Of a DNA stretch of 64,000 nt, positions 46,690 to 58,266 are shown piece after piece. The DNA lies in contig SWDT01000007.1 of the NCBI GenBank assembly GCA_009193035.1, positions 186,001 to 250,000 on the forward strand. Direction: 5' to 3'. Each line of letters opens with the position of its first letter. The first letter of the stretch is position 1. The stretch is from Halicephalobus mephisto. Lineage: Eukaryota > Nematoda > Chromadorea > Rhabditida > Panagrolaimidae. Under the pieces are notes generated by a model, which did not search any database, was not told the origin of the DNA, and saw only the letters and a list, made by a program, of their open reading frames with translations. The translations under genes and the position numbers were made by a program.

Positions 46690-47430
46690 TCTTAACACGA
46701 AAAGTTCAAATTTCGATCTTCAACTTTGGCCGATAATTTTGAAGTCGAAGTTAATCATCAAAGTTCAACCTCAGACTTTGAAATTCAACTTCGAAATTCA
46801 ACTTTGATGACCAACTTCGACCTCAAACTTTGAAATCGAACTTTGAAGTCGAAGTTGTTCATCAAAGTTCAATCTCAGACTTTGATGATTAACTTTGATT
46901 TCCAACTTTGACCTTGAATTTTGGCGGTAAATTTTGAGACCGAGCTCTGACTGTGAACTTTGAAAAAAGAACAATGTTTCATATTATCAAAATTAGAATT
47001 TAGAATTCAAGGTCGAAATTCTAATTTTCCATGTTAAGACACGATTCATAAATAATTTTTATTTCAAAAATCCAGATATCCAATTTTATCAACTTAAATG
47101 AAAGAATACTTTACAGTAAGAAAATTCAGATGTTTTAACACGAAAAATTGGAATTTTGACCTTGAATTTTGAGTTTCGATTTTGATAATACATAACAGTG
47201 TCCCATACTGTCAAAATTAGAATTTAGAATTCAAGGTCGAAATTCTAATTTTTCGTGTTAAGACACGATTCATAAATAATTTTTATTTCAAAAATCCAGA
47301 TATCCAATTTTATCAACTTAAATGAAAAAATACTTTACAGTAATAAAATTCATAAATGTTCTAACACGAAAAATCGGAATTTTGACCTTGAATTTTGAGT
47401 TTAGATTTTGATAATACGGACCACAGGTGT
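46690..47430. repeat. minisatellite plus two-copy duplication
   Basis: 46710-46960 repeats the 35.4-kb minisatellite (AACTTCGACCTCAAACTTTG). About 46980-47170 and 47200-47420 are two copies of a block with TTAGAATTCAAGGTCGAAAT, TAAGACACGATTCATAAATA and TTTTAACACGAAAAATTGGA-type sequence. Confidence 0.8.
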
Positions 47431-48240
47431 TCTAGATTTGACCTTTTGGGATCGTGGACAGTTTTTTGTTTTTACGTAAAAAATAAAACTCCCGGGAATT
47501 TGATCAAATTTCAATGGCAGATGCTACATTCTTGCCCGGAGCATTTTGTGACGCAATAGAATGTTAAACAGTTACAATGTCTTCATGAAAGAACCAAACT
47601 ACTGTACTTTATAATTTGCGTCAAACTGACTACGTAGTAAACCCTAAGGGTACACGTGCTCTTCAAAATTTCAAAAACATCAAAAAATAAGCTTTCAATT
47701 TTTTATAAAATTAAAAAAACTAAATTTTTAAATAAAAAAAAGCAAACTAAATTTTTTATAAAATTAAAAAAAACAAACTTTAAATTTTTCACAGTAATCT
47801 GAAATTAATTTTTTAAAATTTTTACAGTAACCTTAAAATTAATTTTTTACAGTAATCTAAAATTTATTTTTTTTAACTTCTACAGTAACCTTGAATTTAA
47901 TTTTTTACAGTAACCCAAAACTGATATTTTTCAACTTCTACAGTAACCCAAAACTGATATTTTTCAACTTCTACAGTAACCTTGAATTTAATTTATTTCT
48001 TATTTTTTTGAATAATAATTTAATAAAAATGTTTAAAATTCTTTGGTCTTTGAAATGACTCAATTTTTTATTTTTTTCGTCTTAGAATATTTCAATATTC
48101 GTTTACAGAGGTCTTTTGAAAAAATTTCTTAATTCTAGGAAGTTAAAAATGTGAATTCATCCAAGAATTTAATAAATATCTCTATTGAAATGTTTCTGTA
48201 AAACATAAAAAACTTTAGAAATAATATTTGTGAATTCAAT
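47431..48240. repeat. AT-rich DNA with CTACAGTAACC repeats
   Basis: About 47790-48000 carries about seven TACAGTAACCTTGAATTTAA-type units. A less AT-rich stretch at 47440-47660 shows no gene. Confidence 0.65.
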
Positions 48241-48244
48241 AAGT

Positions 48245-48940
48245 CTGCTGACGCGTCCGAAGATAAAAAGTAAATGAGTCACGGGACTTTTAAAAAATCT
48301 TTTATTTTCACAGATCCCTACGTCATACTGTAATCGATAGTTTTTTCTTAATTTTTTAACTTTTTAAAATTAAAAAAAATTTTCTGTAGTTTTCGTCCCA
48401 GGACCTATTTTTAAAAAATCTTTTATTTTCACAAATTCTGACGTCATACTGTAATCGATAGTTTTTTTAAATTAAAAGAAAATTACTGTAGTTTTCGTCA
48501 CGGGACTTTTAAAAAATCTTTTATTTTCACAGATCTCTACGTCATACTGTAATCGATAATATTTTCTTAATTTTTAACTTTTTAAAATTAAAAAAATTTA
48601 CTGTAGTTTTCGTTCCAGGACCTATTTTTAAAAAATCTTTTATTTTCACAAATCTCTACGTCATACTGTAATCGACAATATTTTCTCAATTTTCAACTTT
48701 TTAAAGTTCTTTTAAAAACAAAGGAGTTACTGTAGTTTTCGTCACGAACTTTTAAAAAATCTTTTATTTCCACAAATCTTTACGTCATACTGTAATCGAT
48801 AGTTTTTAAAATTAAAAGAAATTTATTGTAATTTTCGTCACAAGACTTACTTTTAAGAAATTTTTCTGCAATACAGTAATCAATAATATTTTTTTAAAAC
48901 AAAAAGATTACTGTAATTTTCGTCTTAGAATCTAATTTCG
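48245..48940. repeat. roughly 115-bp tandem repeat, about 5-6 copies
   Basis: Units contain AAAAAATCTTTTATTTTCAC, TACGTCATACTGTAATCGAT and TACTGTAGTTTTCGTC[AC]C. The copies near 48290-48700 are the most alike. Confidence 0.85.
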
Positions 48941-49238
48941 GAATTTTTAAAAAATAGTTAATAAAAAATAAAAGATAATTTTTGATCAATTACGGTAGCT
49001 ACAATAATTGGATGTTCTTTGATACTGTAAACGTTTAATTACTCGACTTTGAAGTCACAGAATAATCTTCAATTTTCTTTGAGAATTTCAGTTGCAAAAA
49101 AACAAAAATAATTTTTTTAAACAAAATTATATATTTTACAGTAATTTATTATTTTTCATTTCTTAATTATTGAATTTTGCTTTTATTTTACAATTTTCAC
49201 AAATGTGAAAATAAAAATAATAATAGTTCTGTTTAAAA

Positions 49239-49638
49239 GTTGCGCGCAATGTGCGAATTTCATTTTTATTTTGATGCCAACTGGTCCAAATATCCAAGTA
49301 AAATATAAATTTCACTTTTATTTTATAATTTTCATAAATGTAAAAATAAATGATGATCGAGCTGCCCAAATGTTGCGCGCAATGTGCGAATTTTATTTTT
49401 ATTTTAACTTTAATCTCGAGGTGGACATCTTTATAGACCTCTATACTGCTAATAATGTCTGTAAAGAGGTAGACATCAAAATGAAATCTGCACATTGCGC
49501 GCAATATTCAGCAGCTCGATCATCATTTATTTTTGCATTTATAAAAATTATAAAATAAAAGTGAAATTTATATTTTACTTGGAATATTTAAACCAGTTGA
49601 CATTAAAATAAAAATGAAATCTGCACATTGCGCGCAAC
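49239..49638. mobile_element. long inverted repeat (foldback element)
   Basis: The left arm 49239-49394 and right arm 49483-49638 are 156 bp each and about nine tenths complementary by eye. Each arm is bounded by TTGCGCGCAATGTGC motifs. The 88-bp loop has further weak pairing (AGGTGGACATC / AGAGGTAGACATC). Overlapping open frames on both strands (117 and 113 codons) are a consequence of the symmetry. No protein is recognised. It could be a MITE-like foldback or a two-copy inverted arrangement of the GCGCGCAA repeat. Confidence 0.8.
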
Positions 49639-50130
49639 ATTGTGGAAGATAAGCCAACATGTCTATTCATGTTTATGAAGATTTCGAAATCGAAATGAAA
49701 TCCGCAGCTTGCGCGCAACATTCAGACAGACTGGTCTGCATAATGATTGTGTAAAAATTAAATTTAATTTCGATTTTTTTAGATTTTGACACATAATATA
49801 ATTTTTAAGTTTTTTTTTGGGATTTTATAAAAAATTTATCATCGGAAAAAATTTAATTTAAAAAAACTCAATTTTACGATTCTGACGTCAGGAGGTGAGT
49901 CTTCTTTGAGGTCGAACTCAGTGAGACATCCCCTGAGGGCTTCAACTTTGAACTTTTATCTAGAAGTTTAATTTTTTTATTTTTATAAATTTCAAAAAAA
50001 ATTAAAAATTGTTTCACATCGAAGTTTTTTTAAAAAGTCGACGTCGAAATTAAATTAAATTTTTTCACAACAGCTGAGTGGGCCGGTCGAATATCAAAAA
50101 AAAACTGTAAATTTCATTTTCGCTTTGATG
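49639..50130. other. AT-rich with one possible coding island on the minus strand
   Basis: About 49880-49950, read on the minus strand, gives VEALRGCLTEFDLKEDSPPD without stops, in a more balanced composition, and holds CCTGAGG at 49932. Too short to call. Confidence 0.3.
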
Positions 50131-50600
50131 TCGACCTAAAAGTTGCGCGCAAAGTGCAGATTTTACTTTAGTATCGATATACATACCACAATATCGCACC
50201 CAAATTGCAAGTTTGATTTCGAAATCACAAATGTGAATATAGAAATATCAATTGATGTAACCAAATGTCGCGTGCAAAGTGCAGATTTAAGTCTGACTTT
50301 GCGCGCGACATTGTGGCAGATAAGTTAACATCAAAGTGCAGATTTTATTTTAATTTCAACATCTATGTCGACCTGGCGTAATGTTGCGCGCAACTTGCAA
50401 ATTGTATTCTAATTTTAATATTCATGTCGATTTGCCCCAATGTTGCGCGCAAAGTGTAGACTTAATTCTAATTTCAACATCTATATCGACCTGGCATAAT
50501 GCTGCGCGCAACCTGCAAATTTTATTTTAACTTCAACACCTATATCGACCTGCCCCAATGTCGCGCGCAACCTGCAGATTTTATTTTAATTTTGATGTCG
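50130..50600. repeat. roughly 60-70-bp tandem repeat of the GCGCGCAA family
   Basis: About seven units with AATGTTGCGCGCAACTTGCA, ATTTTATTTTAATTTCAACA and CTATATCGACCTG. It is the same family as 40590-41345 (opposite orientation) and the foldback arms. Confidence 0.85.
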
Positions 50601-50862
50601 ATATCTTTCTTAACTTCGGCTCTGAAATTTCCATGTCAAATTTTTATTCGAAAACCACGAAAAAAATCATTTTTGAACTTTTAAAATTTTCTGAATTCCG
50701 TCATTTTGTATTTTTTATAAAATATTAAAAATAATTTAATCAAACAAATGTTATTTTTAAAAATATTGAATACAGTAATCATATTAAGAGCTTTTTTCAC
50801 GTTGATCTGCCCACTTTCGACATTTGTGTCCTTGTGACAAAATTCGAGTTTTTTTTAGAATT

Positions 50863-50935
50863 GGGCGTGGCCAAATGCCGGAGGCTAAATTTCCCGAATA
50901 AAAGGCCCTTAGACATCTGGTCAGTCCTCAGACGT
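50863..50935 (+). promoter_or_regulatory. candidate promoter
   Basis: GGGCGTGGCC (50863-50872) followed by a TATA-like AATAAAAGG (50898-50906) and a TCAGTCCTCAGACG initiator-like stretch about 25 bp on. GGGCGTGGC boxes are common in nematode promoters. A TTTCAG lies about 35 bp further downstream. No exon could be assigned to it; the nearest plus-strand gene starts at 52436. Confidence 0.35.
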
Positions 50936-50959
50936 CATTTTTCTCCATTCTGAAGTTTC

Positions 50960-51690
50960 AGAATTTTTACGGACAAAAATCCACTTTGCAAATTTTACCG
51001 ATCCGTGAAATTTAACGTTTTCGAAAATTTATTTTTAAAAAATTTAATTTAATTTTTTTAAATAAAAATTCGTAATTTAAAATTTTATTTTTTAAGAATT
51101 TTTATTTTTTTAAAAAATTTAATTTAATTTTTATTAATAAAAATCCATAATTTAAAATTTTATTTTTTAAGAATTTTTATTCTTTTTTTAAATTTAAATT
51201 TTATTTTTTAAAATTTTTATTTTTTTTTTATTTTTCATTTTTAAAAAAAGTTTAATTTTAATTTTTTTCCTAAAAATAAATTTAAAAAATATTTTTTAAA
51301 ATCTGAATTTATAAATGATGAAAGATAATTAATTTTTGCAAATTTTTAGAAAAATATTAAAAAAAATAAAAAACATGGATTTTGAAAAACTTTAATTGCC
51401 CTCGTGAACTACATGTTGCTGTAATTTATTCGAGTTTATTTTTTGCAAAAATTAATTTTTTCGAGAAAAATATTTTTAAAAATTCATAAAATACAAATTT
51501 TATAAACATGATTCGGTATTAGGGTACCGGGTACTGTATAGGAAGTTGTTAGAACGTTGATGTCAGACGTGCTTAATGAGTGTTTCAAATTACGCAGTAT
51601 TGTAAGATATAAAATCTCAAAAAAATAACAATTTTTATTCCTCGTGTATATCAAAATTACTTCTTAAATTTTTTTTTTGTACGGTTATCT
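50960..51690. other. AT-rich DNA
   Basis: AAAATTTAATTTAATTTTT tracts; a less biased part at 51500-51600 shows no gene. Confidence 0.5.
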
Positions 51691-51699
51691 GTACGTTTG

Positions 51700-51965
51700 T
51701 ACATTTGTCTAGTTGTTCTTTGTACATTCGATCATTTGTGCGTTCGATCGTTTGTCCGTCTGTCCATTGTACACTCGATCGTTTGTTCTTTGTGCGTTCG
51801 ATCGTTTGTCCGTCTGTCCATTGTACATTCGATCATTTGTGCGTTCGATCGTTTGTCCGTCTGTCCATTGTTCACTCGATCGTTTGTCCATCTGTCCGTT
51901 GTACACTTGATCGTTTGTCCGTTTGTGCGTTTGATCGTTTGTCCTTTGATCACTTGTCAATTTAT
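51700..51965. repeat. minisatellite of CGATCGTTTGTCCGT units
   Basis: Irregular repeats of TTCGATCGTTTGTCCGTCTG and TCCATTGTACATTCGATC. The array is open in five overlapping frames on both strands, the sign of repeat-driven open frames rather than a gene. Confidence 0.85.
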
Positions 51966-52302
51966 CTATAAACCTGGCAAGTGAGTACTCAATCGACAGC
52001 TCTCACAACACTGATGTCAGATTAACCTTCTAAATTCTTCAGAAGCTATATCAGAAGATACAAAGTCCTAGATACTGTAGTTTACAAATACGAGCACTTT
52101 TATCCAAATTAGAAATAATTCAAATCTTCTGGAAAATCCGCTTCCAAAAATCACTTCTAGTTAATCTACCTTCGGAATCCCATTAGCCGGATCCCTAAGG
52201 CTAGTTTTTAAAAATTTTCATTTGCGGAAGATGACCGAAAGCTGATCCCCTCAGGAAATTGTCTTTATTGTTTTTCGTTTAAAAAAACGTTTTTATTTAT
52301 TT

Positions 52303-52435
52303 TGGCGTGGTTTTCCGGATATATTGTTCCGACCCGGGAGATTACTGTGAAAATTTTAAAATAAATAATTTCAGGAAAACCAATTTTTTTCCAAAAATCT
52401 CAGGCTTTTTAGCCGACCTGAGATCTCCATCGACC
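52303..52435 (+). promoter_or_regulatory. probable promoter and leader of the secreted-protein gene
   Basis: GGCGTGG (52303) and GGATATATT (52317) lie 95-135 bp before the ATG at 52436. Acceptor-like CAAAAATCTCAG and CTTTTTAG follow at about 52393 and 52412, either of which could be a trans-splice site. Confidence 0.4.
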
Positions 52436-53708
52436 ATGACACCGTACCAACTGATGATCACTTTTATTTGTTGTGTTGCCGTTTTTCAGACCGTTTTTGC
52501 TCTTCCAATTTTGACAAATACGGTAAGTTTCTAAAAATATTCAAAAACCAAAAATTAAATTTTATTTAATTAGAATTTTTGGAAATTTCTAAGATTTAAT
52601 AGGTTTTGAAATCCACAATGATGTCATGGAAAATTCCAGAAATTTTAAAAATTCTGAAGCCAGTGAGAATTCAATAACAGCTCAAAAAAGGTTTCAGGAT
52701 ACGGTAGAGTTTCGATATTTTCTAGAATCTAGTGGAAAGTTCAGAAGGCTTCTGGAATTTCGAAATTTTGAAGTTTTTAGGATTTCATAGAAGATTCAGA
52801 AGACTTCTGGAATTTCATGGAAGATTCAGAAGCCTTCTGAAATTTTCTAAAATTTTATTTAAAAAAATTCTGAAGCCTTCTGAAATTTTCTAAAACTTCA
52901 TAAAAAAAAATTCTGAAGCCTTCTGGAATCGCCTCAAAAATTCCGAAGTTTTCTAAAATTTCAAAAAACCTCCAGAAGCCTTCTAAAACCTCAAAAACTT
53001 TTAAAATTCCTCAGAATCCAAAACTTGAAAATTCCCTGAAATTTCTGAAACTTTCTAGAATCTCATAAAAAATTCTGACATCATCAAAAACTAAAACTTC
53101 CTTCAATTTCTAGAAATTTGTATTAAAACAATTTTGGACTTATGTACTTTTCTAATTTTTATAATTGTACAATTCCGGAAATTGAAAAAGACATCTGTCC
53201 TTTTAAATGTAAAAAAAACTAAAAATTTAAAAAAAAAATAAAATTAAAAAAAAATAAAAATTGAAAACTAAGTTAAGAAAAATTTAAAATTTAAGTTCAA
53301 ATAAAATTTTTAAAAAAATTTAAAATTAAGTTTGAAAAAATTAGAATTTAATTTTTAAAGAAATTTTTAAAGATTTTTTAAGAAAATAATTTTCAGATGA
53401 CCGCAGAATTCGAGTACCCCGAGATGACGTTCGATTTCCCGCCGGACATGGACAAAAGGGACCTCGAGGAGGTGATGTTGCCCGATATTCCCGAAAGTTT
53501 GAATTTTCTTATGGAACTCCCAAGAACCGACAGAAAAACCCTCCTAGAATCCTACTATCAACAAGATCCTTCAGACGACGTCCAAGTTGTTCCAAAATCG
53601 ATTTTTCCTGAAATCGAATCAGCTCCATCTCAAAAAGAAGTAACTGGTCCAATCGTGGTAGGACCACAAACCAAATCAACTCAAACAAGTTCCGCAAAAA
53701 AACCATAA
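52436..53708 (+). CDS. small secreted acidic protein, possibly a propeptide
   Basis: Exons 52436-52522 and 53397-53708 (GTAAGT...TTTTCAG); 132 residues. Residues 1-22 form a clear signal peptide (ITFICCVAVFQTVFA core) with cleavage expected after FA. The mature part is acidic and Pro-rich (EYPEMTFDFPPDMDKR) with one dibasic KR site at about residues 49-50, then a helical stretch (PESLNFLMELPRTDRKTLLE) and a Ser/Thr/Lys-rich tail. No cysteines remain after the signal peptide, and there are no tandem peptide copies or amidation signals, so a classical neuropeptide precursor is possible but not shown. Family not recognised. The 874-bp intron is AT-rich and holds TTCTGAAGCCTTCTGAAAT repeats. Confidence 0.65.
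52523..53396. repeat. intron of the secreted-protein gene with GAAGCCTTCTGAAATT repeats
   Basis: About 52690-53060 is a degenerate array around AATTCTGAAGCCTTCTGAAA; the remainder is A-rich. Confidence 0.7.
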
Positions 53709-54141
53709 TCCAAAAAATGCCGTAGGGAAGCCAATGGGGGAATCTTGTGTGTCTTCTAAACAGCCTCATCTGGCAGTAATCGGGTGCCATCGAAATTTAT
53801 TTTTAATAAAATTTAAAATGTAAAAATTTTTGTGATTTTTTCCGCCTTGCTTACTGTATTTGTTAAATATTTTAATTAATTTCAAAAATCTAATAAATTA
53901 AAAAAAATTAATTTTAAACTTTTCTAAATCAGATTACTGTAGATTAATTTCGAAATTAATTTTAAATTTTTTTGCCTAAATTACTGTAGATTAATTTCGA
54001 AATAATTTTCAGTTTTTATTTGGATTACTGTAACTGAAAATATTTATTTTTATTAATTTAATAAATTCTGCAATTTTTTATTTGGATTACTGTATTTTCA
54101 AATGTTTATTTAATTCCCAAAATAAATTTAAAAAACATTTT
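53709..54141. other. 3' gap between convergent genes
   Basis: An AATAAA-like CTTTTAATAAAATTT near 53800 fits a polyadenylation signal for the upstream gene. Several ATTACTGTA motifs occur at 53930-54090. No gene. Confidence 0.5.
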
Positions 54142-55142
54142 TTATTTAAAATCCCTAACTTGAGGTTTGGGAAGATTGTATCTACCGTAGTTGATCATGT
54201 TCAAGATGATTAAGAAGTCCTCAACTCCGTGGGGTTTCTTCTCGACGACATCGATCAAAGAAGCTCGAAGAAGACCCAAAATCAAAACTTGATGATTAAC
54301 TTCGGAGAGGTATTCAGAATTCAACTTTTCTGAATGTTTAAAGTCGATTAAATCCCGGATTAGCTGATCCAAGACGATGAGAAGGTTATCCAAGTTGCCT
54401 CTTTCATAGTAGATCGAGAGATTTTTAATCAACTAAATTACGTTATAAAAATTAGAAATATACATTTACAAAGTTATTTCGAAACAAATTTCGGGATATT
54501 GTAGGAATTTTACAGAACTATATTTTTAAAAATTCGCAGATTCTAATCAAGCAAAAATTGAGCTTTTCAAACTTGTTTTAAAATAAATTTCCAAATTTTC
54601 AAATTTTTAGAATTTCAATTCCTTATTTTACGTTTTTATTAAATTCCGGAAAATCCTACAAATCCCTAACTAATTATAGAAATTTACAAAGTGCTAAAAA
54701 ACATTCCGGAAATTTTCAAACTTCTATAACATTCTGAAAACTTAAGAACTTTTAAAATTTTTAACCTTTCTAGAAGTTCTCAAATTTCAGAATCTCCTTT
54801 CTAAATTTTCAAAGACTTAGAACCTCAGAAATTCCCAAAAAATTGTTTCTAAAATTTCTCACAGAACTTTATACTTTTAAATTAAATCGAAAATTACAAC
54901 CTAACCTTCTTAAATCTCTCCATGAAGCTGTTGAATCTAGTTCTGACGACAAAATCAGATCCAGAATTTCCTACCGGCACATTTACAAGGACTCCTTCCA
55001 TGGCCAATTCAATTTTTACTTTTTTGAGTGGTAAAGTGGCTAATTATTTCCTTCTTTATATGAGACCCAATGAGCCTATGCAAACATCCCGAAATTGGTT
55101 CAAAAAAGCCATTCCTGATAACCTTGAATATTCCCTTCGCTA
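54142..55142 (-). CDS. unrecognised protein, 3' exons only
   Basis: Three exons: 55142-55086, 55039-54906, 54432-54142, joined in frame with GT-AG introns of 46 and 473 nt. The joined reading (AKGIFKVIRNGFFEPISG..., FVVRTRFNSFMERFKK, ...LDQLIRDLIDFKHSEKLN...) is about 160 residues to TAA, with alternating helical segments and no cysteine pattern. The first exon starts at a TTATCAG acceptor, so at least one 5' exon is missing; I could not find it in the repeat-filled DNA upstream (55143-57780). It may be a complete gene with a distant first exon or a truncated copy. Family not recognised. Confidence 0.6.
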
Positions 55143-56480
55143 CTGATAAATTTCAATTTTTCCTTGAATAGCGGTCAAATGATAAAGTCAAAAACGGAAA
55201 CTAATCAAACTTAAACATGTATAGTTTTTTTCAGTAAGCATTATTTTTCCCAAGTTGTTCTAAATCCGTCTAATAAAATTTGACTATTAAATTGAGTCTA
55301 TTTTTAGAGCGCTGTAGTAAATTCGTCATATTGAGCACCCTTAAGAGTTCATTTGAAGGCCATCAGAGGACCAACAACCAGGCACGTGGGGAGACTATTG
55401 TTGACTACGCTATGAGCTATGTTTTCCTCCGGCACTCGATCGGAAGAGGTTTTCAATGCAGACAGAGCTAGTAATAAATAAGTCATAATGACGGTAGAAT
55501 GAAGAGGGAAGTGGAGGAACATTGTTGACTACAACATGAATTATGTTTTCTTATGGCATTCAAGCAGGAAAGGTTCCACATCATGTGCTTGCCTAAAACA
55601 ACATATTCCATAATAATGATATGAAAATAACATACGAGAATGTTATTCATGAATTGCGTTTTCTTTCAACATCAGATTAAAGATCTCTCGAAATAGATGT
55701 ACCTAAAATACACATATCACATAACAGTATAGTAAAACAGCTGTAGAAAAAATACTAACTACAATATGGGTTGTTTTCTTAATTCTCGACCAGGAAGGAT
55801 TACACGTCACGGATTTACCTAAAATACACACACGGCATAACAGTGTAGTAAAACAGCTGTGGAAAAAATATTAACTACAATATAGGTTGTTTTCTTAATC
55901 CTCGACCAGGAAGGACTACACGTCACGGATTTACCTGAAAACACACATATCACATAACACTATAGTAAAACAGCTGTGGAAAAAATACTAACTACAATAT
56001 AAGTTGTACTTTCCTGCAGTACTTTGCCAGGAAGGGTTCTACATGACGAATTTGTATAAAAACACGTCATATAACGGGGGATACGACAAAGAAGAAATAC
56101 TGACAACAATGAGTAATTTCCTTACAGTATTCGGTTGAGGAAAGTTCTATATGACGAGTTCCTACGAATTAACGGAATTTAAGCTAATGATGAAGTAAAA
56201 AATAAAGAACACACTGTTATAACACTTGTTTTCTTCTGATACTCGATCAAAGAGGATTCCAGGTTGGAAATTCATACAAAAATAAACAATATATAATAAC
56301 AATAAAATAAAAAAATAAATTCGACATATTTCACCGCAAATTAAAACGTATTTTCGACGAAAATAAACAGTTATTTTTTGCACAATTCTACTCATGAGCG
56401 TAAAACATCGATTACGGTCATCAGGAATTTTCGTGGCGAGAGTTCATTTTTCTTTTCAGTTGCTTCCAGACAATTTCACT
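55143..56480. repeat. roughly 115-120-bp tandem repeat (about 55480-56160)
   Basis: Five to six degenerate units: GTAAAACAGCTGTGGAAAAA, ACTAACTACAATATAGGTTG, TCCTCGACCAGGAAGGA and ACACGTCACGGATTTACCTA. The central copies (55730-55990) are nearly identical. 56160-56480 is AT-rich with no gene. Confidence 0.8.
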
Positions 56481-56489
56481 CTTACCTAA

Positions 56490-56830
56490 AAATTAATTGT
56501 TTTTTATAACTTTTCGATAAAAATTTACTTTTTTTAAATTATTTTTTTATATCAAACTATTTTTATTTAAAATTAATACTTTTTTATAATTTTTCAATAA
56601 AAATTTGCTTTTTTTTAAATTATTTTTTACATCAAACTATTTTGATTTAAAATTAATACATTTTTATAATTTTCCAATAAAAATTTACTTTTTTAAAATT
56701 ATTTTTTTATATCAAACTATTTTTATTTAAAATTAATACTTTTTTATAATTTTTCAATAAAAATTTGCTTTTTTTTAAATTATTTTTTACATCAAACTAT
56801 TTTTACTTAAAACTAATAAATTTATATTTT
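56490..56830. repeat. three-copy roughly 113-bp AT-rich repeat
   Basis: Units of AAAATTAATACTTTTTTATA, ATTTTTCAATAAAAATTTGC and TATATCAAACTATTTTTATT. Confidence 0.8.
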
Positions 56831-57746
56831 TTTGCTAACTTTTATGGCGAGAATTAATTTTATTTTTTAGACAGTTTTGCATAAATAAAAGAAAAAGTTC
56901 ATCATTGTCATGAGGGAATTTCGCATTGAGTTTATTTTTAGCGACTTTTTTATCGAACTTTACTCTTACCTAAAAAGGGAAATATTGTGTTTTTTAAAGC
57001 TTCCGTAATAAAAGGTTAGTTGTTTTTCTGTTGGATGGATTTTCGCGCTTGGTTTCACTAAAACTAATAACCTAAGCACCTCATTACGGTCAAAATTAAC
57101 ATCATTCATTTTAGCTCATTCTTCGCACAAATTGTGCTCTTATCTGAAGGTAAAATTACTCACTACGGCCTTCAGGGACTGTCATGCCGAGAGTTGGTTT
57201 AATTTTTATTTGATATTTTAAAAAATTCGATTTTCACCAAAGTGCAGTTTCGTCATCGAGGGACTTTCGTGGTGGGAGTTGATTTCGTTTTTTATTAGAT
57301 TATTTTCGACATTAAATTTAATTCCCACATAAAGCAAAAAATTATGGTTTTCAGGGACTTTCGTGCCGGGAGTCGACATCTATTCCATAAAAAATCAATC
57401 CAGAATTCGCAGCAAGAATTGATTTCAAATTTCACAACATCGATTTTTTAAATCTTTTTACTACTTCAGCAGTTTCACAATCGTCGAAAATTTTTTCACG
57501 GGACTCGAGATCATCCTCCACAAAAAATCCAAAAAAATATCAATAAACAATTTTTTATTTTTTTTTAAATTAAAATTTTTAAAAAAAGAAATGATTTTTA
57601 AAATAAAAAAAAATAAATAACTTTAAAAATATATGATTTTTAAAATTAAAAATAAATAAATAACTTTAAAAATAAACGATTTTTAAAATTTTTTTAAAAA
57701 TAAATGATTTTTAAAATTAAAAAAAAATAAATAACTTAAAAAATGA
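56831..57746. other. degenerate GGGACTTTCGTG repeats, A/T tract
   Basis: About 56900-57500 has scattered copies of CAGGGACTTTCGTGCCGGGA with GAGTTGATTTC. 57530-57746 is AT-rich. No gene. Confidence 0.5.
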
Positions 57747-57896
57747 TTTTTAAAATTAATTTTTACTTTTTATTCATTGATTACAAAACTTGATCCAAAA
57801 GTAAATAAGAAACGAAAATCGCCCACTGACAAGAAAAAGAAAAAAGTCCGCAAGCAGTCCATCGAGACGATTGTTCATTCGAAGAGCGGAATCTAA
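57747..57896 (+). other. open stretch with strongly basic C-terminus, status unclear
   Basis: Open from after a TGA to TAA, encoding KKRKSPTDKKKKKVRKQ near the end, with balanced codons. There is no ATG in frame and no AG acceptor between 57747 and 57790, so a plus-strand exon is hard to explain. The minus strand also has a 34-codon ATG frame here (MNNRLDGLLADFFLFLVSGR...). Function unknown. Confidence 0.2.
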
Positions 57897-58266
57897 TTCT
57901 TTGGACAAATCCAAAAAAGTGAAAACTCCTGATTTTTTGTTTCTTTTTCGACATTTTATAATTTCCTTAGTTCTGAAAATTCGTTTCGGGATAATTTCGT
58001 AAAAAAATTTAAAAAAACTTGATTTCGAAATTGTTTAAAATTACAGCTATTTTTAAAAATCAAATTATTTCGTAGGTTACTGTAGATTTAAAAAAAATTC
58101 GTCTCGGGATAATTTTGTAAAATTAAAAAAACTTATTTTGATTTTTTACAAAAATGTTGATTTCGAAATATTAAAAAAACAGATTTTAAGTTACTGTATT
58201 TCCTAAGAATTTGTGTCGGGAGAATTTAATAAACATATTTTTTACTTTTATAATGGTCTAATTTAG

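Noticed and set aside
49163..49558. 113- and 117-codon frames on opposite strands
   Set aside because: Explained by the foldback symmetry; low-complexity translations.
51697..51984. Overlapping open frames on both strands (61-95 codons)
   Set aside because: All derive from the CGATCGTTTGTCCGT minisatellite.
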